DNA of 64,000 bases from JAWSVE01 sp050789445 (GTDB taxonomy: Bacteria; Pseudomonadota; Gammaproteobacteria; Pseudomonadales; Cellvibrionaceae): contig JAILXR010000001.1 in the NCBI GenBank assembly GCA_050789445.1, forward strand, positions 3,162,001 to 3,226,000. The letters are read 5' to 3'. Position numbers and translations under genes: made by a program. The notes under the pieces were generated by a model. It saw only the letters and a list, made by a program, of their open reading frames with translations, did no database searches and was not told where the DNA came from. Positions 43,238-51,238 of the stretch are shown in pieces; positions within the stretch are counted from its first letter, which is position 1; each line of letters begins with the position of its first letter.

Positions 43238-45493
43238 ATGTCATTATTAGCTCCCATTTTTTTACTCGGTCTTCTTGCGGCGCTAATTCCTATCGCGATC
43301 CATTTGATTCGTAAAGATACTCCTCCTCAAGTAGTATTCAGCACATTACGGTTTTTTGAACAAACAACACGTAAGCAATTTTTCTTTCAAAATTTTCAAC
43401 AATGGTTGTTGTTATTCCTTAGAGCATTAGTGATTTGTTTACTGGCTTTCGCTTTTGCGCGACCCTTTTTTGGACAGTCGGTTTCATCATTAGCGGATAT
43501 TGCGCCACGATCTGTTGCGATTGCTGTCGATGTTTCAATGAGTATGGGATATGACGATTATTTTGAAAAAACAAAATCAAAAGCTGAATCGGTTATTGAT
43601 GAACTCAATCAAGGTGATGAGGCGACACTGCTGTTATTCGCCGATGATGTAAAAAAAGTTTATGGGCCAACAACTGACCTTGAAAGTATAAAAAATACCA
43701 TTCAAGACTTAAAAACGCTTACATACAACACCACACGATTCCTCCCGCCTTTGAGAGTGGCCAATGAATTATTAAAAGAAGGACGATTTGAAGAAAAAGC
43801 GATTTTCTTACTTTCTGATTTTCAGTCCACCGGAATGGAAGACTTTGATACCAGTTATAAACTTGACCCCGGTATCGAACTATTTATGGAGGCCGCACCG
43901 TATAATTCAAATTCCACAGATAAAAATGAAACAAAAAATTTAACCATAACCGGCGTTAGAGCGCCTACCTTTGTGCGCTCTACCTTTAATAGTGGCGATG
44001 CAGATGATCAAGAAAAAATAGAGCCACAAAATATATTTGTACGCGTGCGCAGTGTCGGTAATGTAAAAGTTAACCAGTCTTCATTGACAGTTACCATTGA
44101 TGATGAAGAGGTTGCAACAGTACCTGTAGACCTCACTGAAAAATCAGAACAAATAGTAACCGTGCCTGTGACATTTTCTTCAATGGGTACGCACATCGGA
44201 AAGATTACATTAGATAAAGATGAAAAGGACGAGGACGATTTCGAAAATGACAACAGCGCTTTCTTTACCGTCGATGTATTGCCGCAACTCAATGTATTAG
44301 TTTTAAACGGCGAAGCATCAAAAAATTGGTACAACGATGAAAGCCATTGGTTTAAGTTGGCATTAGAAAGCAATGAACTGTCTAATCAATTGTCGGGTGA
44401 AGGTGGTGAAGGGGCAGGTAGTAATAACAATAGTAAGGCTAAATCTTCTCCATTTGCCGTCACCGTAGTTGATACCGATATCATAAACACGCAAAAAACG
44501 GCAGAAAGTACATTAATAAATAAGCAATTAAGTTCAGCAGATGTCGTTGTTTTATTAAATACCAGCAATATGCCATCAGCCGTTAACCGCGCATTAAACG
44601 ATTATGTTGAAAGCGGCGGTAGTGTTTTGATTGCACTCGGCGACCGAGTAAGGGCAGGGGACTTTAATGATCAAATATCTTCGTTTAGTCCAGCAACATT
44701 AGTTGAACGCCAACTGTTTTCTAATAATGAGTATTTATTAATTGCGGATATTAAAAATCGCCATCCTATTTTACAACCTATCGACATCGATTGGACTGCT
44801 CGCTTCGATGGTTATTGGTCAATGAAACCAACTGATAATGCTGAAGTATTAATGTCGTTTGATAATGGAGCCCCTGCCTTAATTGAAAAACAGGTAGGCA
44901 AGGGGAGGGCATTAATTTTTGGTTCTTCATTAGACGTTGAATGGAACAACTTTCCTTTGCAATCTACTTACTTACCTTTTGTCCATGAGACATTAAAGTA
45001 TTTGGCTAAAATGCCAGATAAAAAATCTTTTTACAATATTGGCGAAAGAATTATATTAATAGACAATAATAATGGTTTTGAAACCTCAGAATTAAAAGAT
45101 CCGTTTGGTAATAAAATTACATCTTTTTCAGAAGAACGCCTAGGCAATCAAATAGAAAACAGTTCACCGAGTTTCCTTGCAGAAATACCTGGTATTTATG
45201 AACAAACGTTAGCTCGTTCAGAAGCAGATAATGGCGTTAACTCTGCGTCCACTTCGATCTATTATGCGGTCAACAATCCTGTTGAAGAATCCAATCTCAA
45301 CACTGTTCCACCTGGAGATATTTTAGATTCGGTTTTAAATCCTGAAACCACACCCACTCAATCAGCGGCCGTTCGCTCACAAATACTCAAAGCCGAACTA
45401 GAAAAACCACAACGCCTATGGTGGTGGATTTTATTAGCGGTTTTTGTTTTGCTCGTCGTTGAAAGCGTTGTGGCAAATAGGGCGCATCGATAG
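43238..45493 (+). CDS. BatA-type membrane protein with a von Willebrand A domain
   Basis: 751 residues. N-terminal BatA domain MSLLAPIFLLGLLAALIPIAIH with a second membrane segment at about 55-75; the vWA domain starts with AIAVDVSMSMGYDD (metal site DVSMS at 91-95). A long periplasmic middle contains beta-rich repeats, and a C-terminal membrane helix (LWWWILLAVFVLLVVESVVA) ends it. The middle has a Gly/Ser/Asn low-complexity patch near 390-405. Last gene of the operon; followed by rimO after 111 bases. Confidence 0.88.
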   Translation: MSLLAPIFLLGLLAALIPIAIHLIRKDTPPQVVFSTLRFFEQTTRKQFFFQNFQQWLLLFLRALVICLLAFAFARPFFGQSVSSLADIAPRSVAIAVDVSMSMGYDDYFEKTKSKAESVIDELNQGDEATLLLFADDVKKVYGPTTDLESIKNTIQDLKTLTYNTTRFLPPLRVANELLKEGRFEEKAIFLLSDFQSTGMEDFDTSYKLDPGIELFMEAAPYNSNSTDKNETKNLTITGVRAPTFVRSTFNSGDADDQEKIEPQNIFVRVRSVGNVKVNQSSLTVTIDDEEVATVPVDLTEKSEQIVTVPVTFSSMGTHIGKITLDKDEKDEDDFENDNSAFFTVDVLPQLNVLVLNGEASKNWYNDESHWFKLALESNELSNQLSGEGGEGAGSNNNSKAKSSPFAVTVVDTDIINTQKTAESTLINKQLSSADVVVLLNTSNMPSAVNRALNDYVESGGSVLIALGDRVRAGDFNDQISSFSPATLVERQLFSNNEYLLIADIKNRHPILQPIDIDWTARFDGYWSMKPTDNAEVLMSFDNGAPALIEKQVGKGRALIFGSSLDVEWNNFPLQSTYLPFVHETLKYLAKMPDKKSFYNIGERIILIDNNNGFETSELKDPFGNKITSFSEERLGNQIENSSPSFLAEIPGIYEQTLARSEADNGVNSASTSIYYAVNNPVEESNLNTVPPGDILDSVLNPETTPTQSAAVRSQILKAELEKPQRLWWWILLAVFVLLVVESVVANRAHR

Positions 45494-45604
45494 TTTTTAA
45501 GAAATTGTAGTGTTGGGTCATATCTTGTTAATGCATTTATAGAGCCTTGTCTGTAAACTCGCGCTTTTGAGGTTTTCTCGAGACAAAATTAAACAGGTAA
45601 AGGT

Positions 45605-46969
45605 ATGAGTGCAAAGCAGCCCACAGTGGGTTTTGTCAGCTTGGGTTGCCCGAAGGCGTTGGTTGATTCCGAGCGTATTTTAACGAAACTAAAATTAGAT
45701 GGTTATGAAATTTCTCCCGATTACGATGGGGCCGATGTCGTCGTCGTGAATACCTGTGGTTTTATTGATTCAGCGAAACAAGAATCAATGGATGCTATCT
45801 CGGAAGCGATGAAAGAAAATGGCAAAGTCATAGTGACTGGGTGTATGGGAAAGGGCGCTGATGCGGAAGCGATTAAAGCGGCTAATCCAAATGTGTTGAG
45901 TATTTCAGGGCCTGCTGATTATGACACTGTGATGGGTGCAGTGAATGAATATATTCCACCTAATGCCGGCCAGAAAAAAGAACAAGACAATGTTACAAGC
46001 AAAGATCACAAATCTTATCCAGATTTACTTCAAACGGCAGGCATTAAACTTACGCCACCGCATTATAGTTATTTGAAAATTTCAGAAGGCTGTAATCACC
46101 GTTGTACCTTTTGTATTATTCCTGCAATGCGTGGTGATTTAGTCAGCCGTCCGATTTCAGATGTTGTCACAGAAGCTAAACAATTAATCGCTGCCGGCAC
46201 ACAAGAGTTATTAGTGATTTCACAAGATACAAGCGCTTACGGCGTAGATGTGAAATACAAATTAGATTTTATTGAAGGCCAAGCATTAGAAACGCGAATG
46301 CAAGATTTAGCTGTCGCATTAGGTGAGCTAGGCGTGTGGGTGCGGTTACATTATGTGTATCCCTATCCTCATGTTGATAAAGTGATTCCATTAATGGCCG
46401 AAGGAAAAATTCTTCCCTATTTGGATATTCCTTTTCAGCATGCGAGTCCAAAAATTTTAAAATTAATGAAGCGTCCAGGTAATCAAGAAAAAGTATTGGA
46501 GCGCATTAAATCGTGGCGAAAAATTTGTCCTGACCTTGTAATACGGTCAACATTTGTCGTTGGTTTTCCTGGTGAAACAGAGGAAGATTTTCAATTTCTT
46601 TTAGACTGGTTAGAAGAAGCGCAATTGGATCGAGTCGGTTGTTTTAAATATTCTCCCGTCGAAGGTGCTACTGCCAATGACTTACCTGATCATGTGCCAG
46701 AAGATATCCAGCAAAGTCGCTGGGAACGCTTTATGGAAAAACAACAGGCGATATCTGCGAATCGATTACAGAAAAAAATCGGGAAAACAATTCCCGTTAT
46801 TATTGATATTGTTGAAGAAGAGGGAGCGATCGGTCGAACGCAAGGCGATGCGCCAGAAATTGATGGTGTCGTTTATTTAAATGATGAGTTTGACGTTGCA
46901 CCGGGCGATATTGTGGACGTCACAATTGAGCATGCCGATGAATATGATTTATGGGGTGTTGTTGAATAA
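45605..46969 (+). CDS. rimO: Ribosomal protein S12 methylthiotransferase RimO
   Basis: 454 residues. N-terminal UPF0004-type domain with GFVSLGCPKALVDSE and its three cluster cysteines, then the radical-SAM core SEGCNHRCTFCIIPAMRG (CxxxCxxC) at about 161-178 and a C-terminal TRAM domain ending DVTIEHADEYDLWGV. CPKALVDSE and the C-terminal form identify RimO rather than MiaB. It adds a methylthio group to Asp88 of S12. Starts with AGGTAAAGGT before the ATG. Confidence 0.95.
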   Translation: MSAKQPTVGFVSLGCPKALVDSERILTKLKLDGYEISPDYDGADVVVVNTCGFIDSAKQESMDAISEAMKENGKVIVTGCMGKGADAEAIKAANPNVLSISGPADYDTVMGAVNEYIPPNAGQKKEQDNVTSKDHKSYPDLLQTAGIKLTPPHYSYLKISEGCNHRCTFCIIPAMRGDLVSRPISDVVTEAKQLIAAGTQELLVISQDTSAYGVDVKYKLDFIEGQALETRMQDLAVALGELGVWVRLHYVYPYPHVDKVIPLMAEGKILPYLDIPFQHASPKILKLMKRPGNQEKVLERIKSWRKICPDLVIRSTFVVGFPGETEEDFQFLLDWLEEAQLDRVGCFKYSPVEGATANDLPDHVPEDIQQSRWERFMEKQQAISANRLQKKIGKTIPVIIDIVEEEGAIGRTQGDAPEIDGVVYLNDEFDVAPGDIVDVTIEHADEYDLWGVVE

Positions 46970-47213
46970 ATAGTTTTACCGCAATGATTGTGTCGCTAAT
47001 ACTAATAGTTTGCGATACAAAGAAAAAAGCGGAACAATTAAATGGAGTTAAACGAGAGGGGGTAATTATTTTTAATTAATTTTATTTCGGTTAAAATTTA
47101 CCATTGTATTTCTCCTCATCAGCAACTAACTCATATAACACTGTTCTGGTTTGTTAAGCATTTGCCTGAATTTCGTGGAAATTATTTGACGACTTTAGCG
47201 CGTTATAGATCCT
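46970..47213. other. Gap at the left end of cassette array 2, with a truncated cassette start
   Basis: After the rimO stop codon no gene is found. On the minus strand a strong ribosome site GAGGAGAAATACA precedes ATG 47102-47104, which opens a reading frame of only ten codons (stop at 47072-47074). A well-made start followed by an early stop, next to the last attC, looks like the 5' end of a cassette gene cut by deletion. Confidence 0.4.
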
Positions 47214-47265
47214 AGTTAACGCCTTCAGCGAGCTTTTCAGCGTCGCTTGGCTAAATTTGTTATGT
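47214..47265 (-). repeat. attC recombination site (short)
   Basis: Only 52 bases: cores GTTATGT (47259-47265) and AGTTAAC (47214-47220), inner boxes GCC...GGC and a small hairpin GCGAGC / GCTTGGC-like. The R'' core supplies the TAA stop codon of the hydroxylase gene. Last site of array 2. Confidence 0.8.
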
Positions 47266-48201
47266 TTGTTTTTTTAGAATTTTATCCCACATAAATGGGG
47301 CGCATTGTTGTTTTGTAAAACTTTTAGGAAAATTACTAGGATAAGTCATCCCTATATTGCTGGGCTGCAGCGGACTTTTAGGTAAAAACCGGGTTCCAAA
47401 CACGATGTCCCATAGTATTAGATTTTGTCCGTAATTATGATTGCTTTCCTCTAGAATATTCGAGTGGTGCCACCTATGCAATTCGGCACCGCTTACAAGC
47501 CAGTTAAGCGGGCCGATTGTAATTTTTAAATTGCCATGTTGAAAAAACGCATTAATAGCAGTAAACAACAGAAAAGCCATAAACACCTTTTCTGAAATAC
47601 CTAAAATATACAAGACAACGAAAACAGGCAAAATATCAAATAATGCATTAAACAGGTGGAATCTCCCTGTGTTAAACCAATATAAGCGACCTGGACTATG
47701 ATGGACAGAATGTAAACGCCACAGCAAGGGAACCGAGTGGTGCGCTCTATGTACCCAGTAAGCTATAAACTCTGCAATTACCAGAGCTAAAATTAGTTGT
47801 ATTACCAAAGGAAAATTACTAGGCCAGATCGCTAATTGTTCTCGCGAGAATAAAGATTCCACTAGCCAAAACAATCCGCTGGCGACAAATACAGTAAATA
47901 CGGGAGATACTAAAAATACAGAGTAATATAAAATGTTGTGTGCGATATCAGGTACAACGTCACCTTGGGATTTATTCCAACTTTCTTTGTTAGGGAATAA
48001 ACGTTCAAAAATCACAATTAGCGCAACAACAGGCAATTCACAAACTATTAGAGCTAGCTGGGCCTGAAAACCTGCTTGAATCAAATAGAAATAGGCCGAA
48101 AAAGCTAATACTACTGTAAGAGGATAAAATGCTTTTGCGAATAAAATCTCAGTAGTTGTCCATTCCTGCTTACTAGAACTAATTATATTATCTTTGTTCA
48201 T
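47260..48201 (-). CDS. Cassette-encoded fatty acid hydroxylase/sterol desaturase family protein
   Basis: 313 residues, membrane-bound, with five or six hydrophobic segments between 22 and 215. The di-iron histidine clusters are visible: HRAHH (about 148-152), HSVHH (163-167), a HGNLK-type cluster near 226 and ELHRWHHSN at about 247-255. The family uses oxygen to hydroxylate fatty acyl, sterol or carotenoid substrates; the actual substrate is unknown. It is flanked by attC sites on both sides, making it a rare case of a complete membrane metalloenzyme carried as a cassette. The TAA stop lies inside the attC. Confidence 0.86.
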   Translation of the reverse strand: MNKDNIISSSKQEWTTTEILFAKAFYPLTVVLAFSAYFYLIQAGFQAQLALIVCELPVVALIVIFERLFPNKESWNKSQGDVVPDIAHNILYYSVFLVSPVFTVFVASGLFWLVESLFSREQLAIWPSNFPLVIQLILALVIAEFIAYWVHRAHHSVPLLWRLHSVHHSPGRLYWFNTGRFHLFNALFDILPVFVVLYILGISEKVFMAFLLFTAINAFFQHGNLKITIGPLNWLVSGAELHRWHHSNILEESNHNYGQNLILWDIVFGTRFLPKSPLQPSNIGMTYPSNFPKSFTKQQCAPFMWDKILKKQT

Positions 48202-48214
48202 TGTTTGACTTCCA

Positions 48215-48312
48215 CTTTAACGCCTCAAACACCGGCTTGGTGAAGCTGGCGGCTTTTTTGGAACAAAAAAGGTGACAGCTTTGCCAAGTCCGAGTGCTTT
48301 GACTTGTTAAGC
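48215..48312 (-). repeat. attC recombination site
   Basis: Cores GTTAAGC (48306-48312) and CTTTAAC-type (48215-48221), inner boxes CCTCAAACACCGGC and the facing CTTGTTAAG side, and a central hairpin around GGCTTTTTTGGAAC / TTTTTTGG. It supplies the stop codon of the following cassette. Confidence 0.8.
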
Positions 48313-48765
48313 CTTTGGCTCGAAATAAAGCTCATACCTTTCTAAGTGCTCCAGTTTAAAAAATTCTTGGTCTTCAAGATCTTCTACGGCATCAGGGTCT
48401 TCCTTACCTGAATTTAGAGATCTTATGGTTAGCTTATAAACCCCAGCCCCTATATTAAACTCTGGCTCATCATCACGACCATAAGCTGGTGATGACAATT
48501 TTACCTTGCCAGAATTGATAGTAATTTCAGTGATAGCATCATGCCCGCCTTCAGGCAGTGCTTCACTAGGAGCACCTTTGTAGATAGTCACAGCATGATC
48601 ATTGTAATCACCGATAGTAACAACATGGATGCTGTTCTTACCCTGAAGGTATCCTTTTTTAAGCACTTCATCAGACCACTCTTCATCTACCGCATAAGGG
48701 TCGGCATCACTGTCAAAGAGATAAAACTGATAGTGATCTGCAAATATTCTGTGTTGTCCGATCAT
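48307..48765 (-). CDS. Cassette-encoded protein of unknown function
   Basis: 152 residues beginning MIGQHRIFADHYQFYLFDSDADP, acidic and beta-rich (HVVTIGDYNDHAVTIYKGAP, AGVYKLTIRSLNSG), no membrane segment. I recognise no family; its shape resembles small cassette proteins of the immunity-like sort, but that is only impression. The TAA stop is formed inside the adjacent attC. Confidence 0.7.
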   Translation of the reverse strand: MIGQHRIFADHYQFYLFDSDADPYAVDEEWSDEVLKKGYLQGKNSIHVVTIGDYNDHAVTIYKGAPSEALPEGGHDAITEITINSGKVKLSSPAYGRDDEPEFNIGAGVYKLTIRSLNSGKEDPDAVEDLEDQEFFKLEHLERYELYFEPKA

Positions 48766-48778
48766 GACTTCTCTTGAG

Positions 48779-48845
48779 GCTTAACGCCTAAAGCAGCGGA
48801 CTGAAGTCTCACCACTTTTGTGTCCGCTGCCTTTACTTGTTAAGT
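48779..48845 (-). repeat. attC recombination site
   Basis: Cores GTTAAGT (48839-48845) and GCTTAAC (48779-48785), inner arms AACGCCTAAAGCAGCGGAC against GTCCGCTGCCTTTACTTGTT are near-perfect, so this is one of the best-preserved sites in the window. Confidence 0.88.
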
Positions 48846-48847
48846 TT

Positions 48848-49234
48848 TTACCTAGCAGCATAGCCAATTTCACTTTTACCAACGAAAACCTGTATGAAAG
48901 TGCCTGATTTGACGTTTTGTATTTCTCCAATACGTGGAGGACAGTTACTAAAACCCAAGCTGATTTGGTATTTATCAGATTCGGATGCCAAAACAGGTAT
49001 ATTTAGGTCCGATTCACCATTATAAGGGTAGCGAGTTAATACAGCCTGCTGTTCACTTACTGAAGTTGTTCTATCAGGAAATATGACACCTGCTGAAGTT
49101 ATGTCGCAACCTGAGTCATTATATATTTGGACCCAACGGTAATTGGGCTGAAGATTATCAGCAACATTACTTACCCAATAGCCTGCAATTACGCCGATCA
49201 GAAGCACTGAAATGTAAGTGATAATCTTGATCAT
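48848..49234 (-). CDS. Cassette-encoded single-pass membrane protein of unknown function
   Basis: 128 residues from ATG 49232-49234; a longer in-frame stretch upstream runs through the attC and is not used. One membrane segment at about 3-24 (IKIITYISVLLIGVIAGYW) puts the rest, beta-rich and ending GTFIQVFVGKSEIGYAAR, in the periplasm or outside. Two cysteines (SGCDITSAG and FSNCPPRIG) could form a disulfide. No family recognised. Complete cassette between two attC sites. Confidence 0.7.
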   Translation of the reverse strand: MIKIITYISVLLIGVIAGYWVSNVADNLQPNYRWVQIYNDSGCDITSAGVIFPDRTTSVSEQQAVLTRYPYNGESDLNIPVLASESDKYQISLGFSNCPPRIGEIQNVKSGTFIQVFVGKSEIGYAAR

Positions 49235-49242
49235 GTTTGTAA

Positions 49243-49310
49243 ACTTAACGCCGCCAGCAGGGGCAAGCAAACGCAGTTTGCGCAGTCCCTGCTGCCTGGC
49301 CTTGTTATGC
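49243..49310 (-). repeat. attC recombination site
   Basis: Cores GTTATGC (49304-49310) and ACTTAAC (49243-49249), arms CGCCGCCAGCAGGGGC against CCCTGCTGCCTGGCC. The R'' core gives the stop codon of the gene at 49305. Confidence 0.87.
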
Positions 49311-49703
49311 ATTTTTTTCCTTTCTAATTCTATTTTCAAGGTTGTCTACACACGAATTAAGAAATGACCTTAAACAAGTGGTTGAACAGAACGTAAAGTT
49401 GAATTGCCCTTTTTTCACAGCTGTAGCCAACTCCAATTCGGCGTACTTGTCTTGATTACCCGACTCCCAGTCGAAATATAAGAACGCTTGTAATTCGTCG
49501 ATGAGTTGAAATTTTTGCGTTCCATTATCAGAGGCTTCTCCTAGCAAAATAGCGCCGCCATGAATAAACGCCCGTTCCTTTTCACCCGAAATCTCTTTAG
49601 CTTTACATACTGGGCACACTGACGCTCCTTCACTCACTGGATAGCTTGAGCTTTCATCTTCTAGTATTGGAAATTCAATATCTTTCATGGCCATTTTTTC
49701 CAT
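49305..49703 (-). CDS. Cassette-encoded protein with a split zinc-ribbon (CPVC...FCSTTC)
   Basis: 132 residues from ATG 49701-49703 (MEKMAMKDIEFPI); upstream in-frame codons lie in the attC. A CPVCKAKE pair near residue 30 and FCSTTCLRSFLNSC near 110 could bind one zinc, with an acidic/aromatic middle (FLYFDWESGNQDKYAE). I recognise no named family. TAA stop provided by the neighbouring attC. It recalls the two cysteine-rich cassette genes of array 1 only in having CxxC motifs. Confidence 0.68.
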   Translation of the reverse strand: MEKMAMKDIEFPILEDESSSYPVSEGASVCPVCKAKEISGEKERAFIHGGAILLGEASDNGTQKFQLIDELQAFLYFDWESGNQDKYAELELATAVKKGQFNFTFCSTTCLRSFLNSCVDNLENRIRKEKNA

Positions 49704-49706
49704 GAT

Positions 49707-49823
49707 GCATAACGCCTTGCTCACCTGCACATACTGCGGAGAGCGTTTTGTGTGAAAATGGAGCGTAGCGACAGACACAAAACGAACGTAGCAGTATGTG
49801 TCAGGTGCAGCAACTTGTTATAC
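49707..49823 (-). repeat. attC recombination site (long)
   Basis: At 117 bases the longest attC here: cores GTTATAC (49817-49823) and GCATAAC (49707-49713), arms CGCCTTGCTCACCTGCACATACTG against CAGTATGTGTCAGGTGCAGCAACTTG, and a loop holding GTTTTGTGT / ACACAAAAC. Confidence 0.85.
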
Positions 49824-49824
49824 A

Positions 49825-50661
49825 TTACCGCCCCGTAATCTGCTTGATGATAGGTTCAAATTCACGAAGCTTCTTAACCTGAATTACCATACCTAGATTG
49901 TTCGGTATCGCCGATACGGAAATAGCTTTTTGATTTGTAGGCACTGGTACTATTCGCACATCACCTTGTGCTGTATGTTGAGGCCCTGCATAAAGCACTC
50001 CAAGCAAACCAAGCCTTGTGCCTACGTTCGTATTTCCTTTTTTATCAAAGTACATTCCAAGATTGGCCAAAAAAACAGGAGAGCCGCTTGACCCTGGAAA
50101 ACACGCAGCATCAATTAAAAATTCAGGCTTACCATTAAAGTCATATTTTGGATGAGTGGATGTAATTCCTTTTCGGATAAGCGGAAGATTGTGCTTTGAA
50201 TCCCAAATACCATTTGGATAGCCAATCATGACAATATCTTCCATTGAAGATATTTGGTTATAGAATTCTTCGGGAGGAATGATACTTTCATCGAGAGTTA
50301 TATAAAAAAACTCTTTTCCTTGTTGCTTAGCTTGATTAATAATTGGGCCAGCTAGGAATATCGCTAAATCAACACCATCCTCAGGATGTTTAATACATTG
50401 CGCTTCGAAGTTTTCAAACTCTAGCCGCATATGCTGGCCAAGCAGCGGCTCTCCGCCCTCACCTTTGAGCGTTAAGTGAAATGCTCCTTTTGCAGCTCCG
50501 TTAATCACATGTTTATTTGTAACTACAGCCGGTATTACTTCATCACCATTCTTCAAAAATCCGAAGAAGAACCCTGTGCCAGAGGATTGATTTCCTTCAG
50601 AATCAACACATTCGATTCTAACTGTGGCGTGCGCCAGCTTGTCTATCAGACCTAATTCCAC
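49825..50661 (-). CDS. Cassette-encoded trypsin-like (S1-fold) serine protease
   Basis: 278 residues with no signal peptide, hence probably cytoplasmic. Triad: His51 in TNKHVI, Asp98 in DGVDLAIF and Ser192 in FPGSSGSPVF (GxSGxP). N-terminal ATVRIECVDSEGNQSSGTGFFF is the usual first strand of trypsin-like/HtrA domains. There is no PDZ domain. Cytoplasmic trypsin-like domains of this sort occur in several bacterial defence systems, which would suit a mobile cassette, but no partner is attached here. Start ATG is just inside the cassette. Confidence 0.84.
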   Translation of the reverse strand: MELGLIDKLAHATVRIECVDSEGNQSSGTGFFFGFLKNGDEVIPAVVTNKHVINGAAKGAFHLTLKGEGGEPLLGQHMRLEFENFEAQCIKHPEDGVDLAIFLAGPIINQAKQQGKEFFYITLDESIIPPEEFYNQISSMEDIVMIGYPNGIWDSKHNLPLIRKGITSTHPKYDFNGKPEFLIDAACFPGSSGSPVFLANLGMYFDKKGNTNVGTRLGLLGVLYAGPQHTAQGDVRIVPVPTNQKAISVSAIPNNLGMVIQVKKLREFEPIIKQITGR

Positions 50662-50677
50662 GATAAATCCTTAATGT

Positions 50678-50780
50678 GTATAACGCCCCGCTAAACGGCG
50701 TGAGACTTCAGCGAGCGTTAGCGAGTCCGGTGGAGGCCACGCTTCTTGTGGCCGGAACGAATTTGAGCGGCTTGTTAGAA
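50678..50780 (-). repeat. attC recombination site
   Basis: Cores GTTAGAA (50774-50780) and GTATAAC (50678-50684), arms CGCCCCGCTAAACGG against GAGCGGCTTGTT, with central GCGAGCGTTAGCGAGTCCGG and GGCCACGC / TGTGGCC hairpins. Confidence 0.86.
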
Positions 50781-50786
50781 GTGATG

Positions 50787-51122
50787 CTATTTCTTACGAA
50801 GTTCAATAATACGCCCCTCAGTATTAACCAAGATAACCCCAGACTCGTGATTATAAGTAAATGGCAGAAAATAGCCTTCCTCTGTATTTCCTGCCTCATC
50901 CACGAACCACAGCTCAAAAGATTGCGCATCCAGTTTTCGATATTTGCACTCCGAAGCCATGCCATCAACAGGCCCACCCACAAAAATAAAGCAATTATAA
51001 TTGCCAGAGAATCGAATCAAAGTTCGACTCTGGTCATCTTCGTTGTGCCACTCACCTTTAATTGCGCTTGCGGTACAAGAGACTAAAACCAAAGATGCTA
51101 ATACAAGAAATAGACTCTTCAT
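50787..51122 (-). CDS. Cassette-encoded small lipoprotein
   Basis: 111 residues, MKSLFLVLASLVLVSC with lipobox LVSC (Cys16). The mature part is beta-rich (IKGEWHNEDDQSRTLIRFSGNYNCF ... GVILVNTEGRIIELRKK) and looks like small lipocalin-type domains, which is impression only. One gene in one cassette between attC sites at 50678 and 51133. Role unknown. Confidence 0.76.
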   Translation of the reverse strand: MKSLFLVLASLVLVSCTASAIKGEWHNEDDQSRTLIRFSGNYNCFIFVGGPVDGMASECKYRKLDAQSFELWFVDEAGNTEEGYFLPFTYNHESGVILVNTEGRIIELRKK

Positions 51123-51132
51123 GCTGATGTAC

Positions 51133-51238
51133 TTCTAACGCCGCTATAACCGGCGAATTGTAGTTGATTTTATTTTGTGCTACTTAAGCACAAAATAGAA
51201 GCGACGAAAATGGCGTCCGGTTGATAGCATTGTTAGAT
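51133..51238 (-). repeat. attC recombination site
   Basis: Cores GTTAGAT (51232-51238) and TTCTAAC (51133-51139), arms CGCCGCTATAACCGG against CCGGTTGATAGC, and an inner hairpin TTTTGTGCT / AGCACAAAA. Supplies the TAA of the isochorismatase-like gene. Confidence 0.86.
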
